Shown piece by piece: positions 61,459 to 64,000 of a stretch of DNA of 64,000 bases. How positions within the stretch are numbered: position 1 is the stretch's first letter; each line of letters opens with the position of its first letter. Source of the stretch: Psychroserpens burtonensis DSM 12212 (lineage in GTDB: Bacteria > Bacteroidota > Bacteroidia > Flavobacteriales > Flavobacteriaceae); contig NZ_AUDE01000026.1 of the NCBI RefSeq assembly GCF_000425305.1, positions 1-64,000 of the forward strand, written 5' to 3'. Position numbers and translations under genes: made by a program. Under the pieces are notes generated by a model. That model did not search any database. It had not been told where the DNA came from and was given only the letters and a program-made list of their open reading frames with translations.

Positions 61459-62763
61459 ATGAAACAACCACTATCTATTTTTTGGTTTAGACGTGATTTA
61501 CGTTTAGATGACAATCACGGGTTTTTCAAAGCTCTGAAAAGCGACTATCCAGTCTTACCTATTTTTATTTTTGATTCTGATATTTTAGATAAATTACCAA
61601 AAGATGATGCAAGACTAACCTTTATCTACGATACGCTTCAGCAAATGCGATCTACTCTAGAAAAAAAGCATGATAGCAGTATAGCTATTTTTCATGGGAA
61701 ACCTATTGATATTTATAAGCAATTAGTTACTAATTATAAAATACAAGAAGTCTATACCAATCATGATTATGAGCCTTATGCAACAGAACGTGATATCGAA
61801 GTTGAACAATTCTTAAAAGATGAACATATAGCATTCAAAACTTTTAAAGATCAGGTCATCTTTGAAAAGGACGACGTTGTCAAAAAAGATGGATTACCCT
61901 ACAAAGTGTACACCCCTTACATGAACGTTTGGAAAGCACAATTCAGGCTACAAAAACTAGAGATATACGATACCGAATCCCATTTTGGAAATCTAATTGA
62001 TGATGATACGTTACCCAATTTAAGTTTATCAGACATTGGCTTTAAAAAATCAAATCAGCACATTGTAGATTATACGGTCACCCCGACTCTTATCCAAAAC
62101 TATGAAGATACCAGAAACTTTCCAGCAAAAGATTCTACTTCTAAGGTAGGACCACATTTAAGATTCGGGACTGTTAGTGTTCGTAAAATGATACAAAAAG
62201 CAATTGCCGAAGAGAATGAAATATTTTGGCAAGAGCTTATTTGGAGAGAATTCTTTATGCAAATCTTATGGCATTTTCCACATACTTCAAAAGATGCCTT
62301 CAAATCAAAATATGATAGAATAGAATGGCGCAATAATGAAGAAGAATTTAAGCTTTGGTGTGAAGGCCAAACTGGTTACCCATTAGTAGACGCAGGTATG
62401 CGACAACTTAACGAAACCGGGTTTATGCACAATCGTGTACGCATGTTAGTTGGTAGCTTTTTATGTAAGCACTTACTCATTGACTGGCGTTGGGGAGAAG
62501 CTTATTTTGCTGAAAAATTACATGATTATGACATGTCTAGTAATGTAGGTAACTGGCAATGGGTTGCAGGTTCTGGTGTGGATGCATCACCTTACTTTAG
62601 AATATTTAATCCTACATCACAAATACTTAAGTTTGATAAAAACTTAACATATATACAAAAATGGGTTCCAGAGTTTCAAGAACTGACCTATGCAAAACCT
62701 ATGGTAGATCATAAAATGGCGCGCGAACGCTGCTTAAAAACTTATAAGGAAGCTGTTAGCTAA
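61459..62763 (+). CDS. Cryptochrome/deoxyribodipyrimidine photolyase (class I type)
   Basis: Fourth paralogue, 434 residues. The antenna domain starts SIFWFRRDLRLDDNHGFF. The FAD domain carries STSKVGPHLRFGTVSVRKMI, FWQELIWREFFMQILWHFP, CEGQTGYPLVDAGMRQLNE and GFMHNRVRMLVGSFLCKHL. The substrate/FAD core LHDYDMSSNVGNWQWVAGSG and ASPYFRIFNPTSQ are as in CPD photolyases. The Trp chain positions look plausible. CPD repair in double-stranded DNA is the expected role. It has its own upstream gap with an inverted repeat. Confidence 0.93.
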   Translation: MKQPLSIFWFRRDLRLDDNHGFFKALKSDYPVLPIFIFDSDILDKLPKDDARLTFIYDTLQQMRSTLEKKHDSSIAIFHGKPIDIYKQLVTNYKIQEVYTNHDYEPYATERDIEVEQFLKDEHIAFKTFKDQVIFEKDDVVKKDGLPYKVYTPYMNVWKAQFRLQKLEIYDTESHFGNLIDDDTLPNLSLSDIGFKKSNQHIVDYTVTPTLIQNYEDTRNFPAKDSTSKVGPHLRFGTVSVRKMIQKAIAEENEIFWQELIWREFFMQILWHFPHTSKDAFKSKYDRIEWRNNEEEFKLWCEGQTGYPLVDAGMRQLNETGFMHNRVRMLVGSFLCKHLLIDWRWGEAYFAEKLHDYDMSSNVGNWQWVAGSGVDASPYFRIFNPTSQILKFDKNLTYIQKWVPEFQELTYAKPMVDHKMARERCLKTYKEAVS

Positions 62764-62931
62764 CACAAAATGAATACCTTTTCAAATCTCAGCGTTTGAT
62801 TTTTAGTTTTTAGAATGCGTAAGATAACAAATGGCAAAACCCTTTTACCGTATAACAGAGGAAAAAACAGTTCTTGAGTCAGGTTTTATCCTGCATACTG
62901 CTAGAGTTAAATTAAAACGAGTGCTATTTCT

Positions 62932-63297
62932 ATGACGACATGTGCGCAAGATACAGATAAGAGATCTGTCACTCAAGGTTACCGCAATGATGGTAACTGA
63001 TACACTATTTGTGAGATGGTAGCACAACCATATTCGAATTATAGGTTTAAAAAATAGAAAGCATCAAAACGAAAAGGCAAAAAATATCACAAGAGTTCCA
63101 ATCCTGATATATCCCCTTAAAAAATAAAAAAAGATAGCTCGTATGATATTCATTTAAAATATGTGGATAGCAAAGCAACAAACGATTATTTGATTTCTAG
63201 ATCATCTGACAAAAAAATAATTTTCTATTAGGAACACGATGATGGATATTTAGAACGTATGAAGCGTATTAACGAACCACTTCGATTTATTTCATAA
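62932..63297 (+). pseudogene. Unknown protein gene with four in-frame stops
   Basis: One reading frame from ATG 62932 to TAA 63295 stays coherent through 121 codons except for four stops (TGA near 63001, TAG near 63058, TAA near 63121 and TAG near 63232). Phrases such as DTDKRSVTQGYRNDGN, KIKKDSSYDIHLKYVDSKAT and DGYLERMKRINEPLRFIS have protein-like composition. No family is recognised. The preservation of frame with only point stops suggests recent inactivation. Confidence 0.45.
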
Positions 63298-63324
63298 TAA
63301 AGCCTCGACGAATCGAGGCTTTAT
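63297..63324. terminator. Perfect 12-bp terminator hairpin between phr side and murA
   Basis: ATAAAGCCTCGA, loop CGAA, TCGAGGCTTTAT. The stable stem with flanking A/T-rich ends can terminate murA on the minus strand and transcripts coming from the plus strand. Confidence 0.8.
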
Positions 63325-63354
63325 TATGTATGTTAGTATCCTTCCGAAGAAAAA

Positions 63355-64000
63355 TTAATTCCCTTCTATACGTGTGATTTTCGCACCAATAGCACGTAAA
63401 CGTTTGTCAATATTTTCATACCCTCTATCTATTTGTTCTATATTATGAATTGTAGATGTACCTTTTGCGGATAATGCTGCAATTAATAAAGACACACCTG
63501 CTCTAATATCTGGAGAGGTCATTGTCGTTGCTTTTAATTGTGATTGAAAATCATGACCAATTACGGTTGCTCTATGCGGATCACAAAGGATAATTTTCGC
63601 TCCCATATCAATCAATTTATCAACGAAGAATAAACGGCTTTCAAACATTTTTTGGTGTACAATTGCACTACCTCTAGCTTGTGTCAAAACCGTAAGTATA
63701 ATACTTATCAAGTCTGGCGTAAAACCAGGCCACGGTGCATCTGAGACTGTTAATATAGAACCGTCAATATAATTTGAAACTTCATAGCCATCTTTATGTG
63801 CAGGAATATGAATATCATCGCCTTGACGCTCAACTGTAATTCCAATTTTTCTAAATACATTTGGTATTTGACCTAAGTCATCCCAACTCACATTAGTAAT
63901 TGTTAATTCACTTTTTGTCATTGCGGCTAAACCAATCCAGCTTCCAATTTCAATCATATCTGGAAGCATTCTATGGTTTGTACCACCTAATGTATCTACA
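63355..64000 (-). CDS. murA: UDP-N-acetylglucosamine 1-carboxyvinyltransferase, C-terminal part
   Basis: First committed step of peptidoglycan synthesis. The frame is open to the window edge (LGGTNHRMLPDMIEIGSWIG), so the 5' half lies outside. The visible part includes PWPGFTPDLISIILTVLTQA, VHQKMFESRLFFVDKLIDMG, SPDIRAGVSLLIAALSAKG and the end NIEQIDRGYENIDKRLRAIG, matching the last ~215 residues of MurA with the substrate-binding Arg in the DIRAG segment. The catalytic Cys loop is off the window. Confidence 0.95.
   Translation of the reverse strand, partial: VDTLGGTNHRMLPDMIEIGSWIGLAAMTKSELTITNVSWDDLGQIPNVFRKIGITVERQGDDIHIPAHKDGYEVSNYIDGSILTVSDAPWPGFTPDLISIILTVLTQARGSAIVHQKMFESRLFFVDKLIDMGAKIILCDPHRATVIGHDFQSQLKATTMTSPDIRAGVSLLIAALSAKGTSTIHNIEQIDRGYENIDKRLRAIGAKITRIEGN

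Noticed and set aside
62932-63297. Stop-codon recoding in the frame before murA
   Set aside because: All three stop codons occur in it, which no known recoding would read through; gene decay is simpler.

Overview
The window is chromosomal DNA from a marine member of the Flavobacteriaceae (Bacteroidota). Evidence seen in the sequence: strongly AT-rich DNA, TAnnTTTG-type -7 promoter elements, a protein with a type IX secretion C-terminal sorting domain, bacillithiol synthesis (BshB1), a CcsB-CcsA fusion, a flavobacterial UbiA prenyltransferase cluster and a Lacal_2735-family small protein. The genus cannot be fixed from the sequence alone; the style resembles Lacinutrix, Psychroserpens, Winogradskyella and relatives. 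No CRISPR array, rRNA or intact prophage was seen. One tRNA (His, GTG) is present.

Region 1-16 kb is a stress/low-oxygen style neighbourhood in visible decay. It opens with an IS110 transposase tail, an IS3 remnant and unknown gene fragments. Then come cardiolipin synthase, a patatin phospholipase and an MscS channel. A scar follows in which a PAS histidine kinase and a receiver-Crp regulator were fused by deletion and then broke. Next are a sigma-like protein, a truncated J-domain protein with HPN instead of HPD, an MgtC-like transporter, ackA-pta, an ArsC-like protein, a MacB-type permease pseudogene and a universal stress protein. Palindromes of the FNR/Crp type (TGATnnnnATCA) lie upstream of the sigma-like gene, of a coiled-coil gene and of the usp gene. 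A further perfect copy lies upstream of a truncated hemoglobin at 35.1 kb, so an FNR-like regulon is plausible even though the local Crp-type regulator is dead.

Region 16-46 kb is mostly ordinary chromosome: DUF3108, two tandem M28 peptidases, tRNA-His, bshB1, rlmF, a trans-sulfuration enzyme, a T9SS cargo protein, small overlapping membrane peptides, mscL, a SatD/DUF3307 pair behind three 28-bp tandem repeats, a 1110-residue ccsBA fusion with a His-rich linker, truncated hemoglobin, a DUF2520-KdsC-UbiA-Maf block, a broken VOC gene, and a PIG-L deacetylase/symporter/oxidoreductase group.

Region 46.8-62.8 kb is the most striking part. It is a nearly continuous plus-strand run with four photolyase/cryptochrome paralogues (DASH type, Fe-S type, a further cryptochrome-like protein and a class-I-like photolyase). 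These are interleaved with a TetR regulator, an ABC1/UbiB kinase, a flavin reductase, a DUF2867 reductase, DUF2256 and TIGR03643 small proteins, GTP cyclohydrolase I, an SDR without its catalytic Tyr, glutathione peroxidase, TspO and SRPBCC proteins. The TetR gene and a second transcription unit inside the cluster share the same 43-bp promoter architecture (TGTTTAA, 16 bp, TTAAACATTTTGTA, then a TAnnTTT box). This suggests one regulator controls the whole light/UV-damage programme. The window ends with a pseudogene of unknown family and the 3' part of murA on the minus strand.
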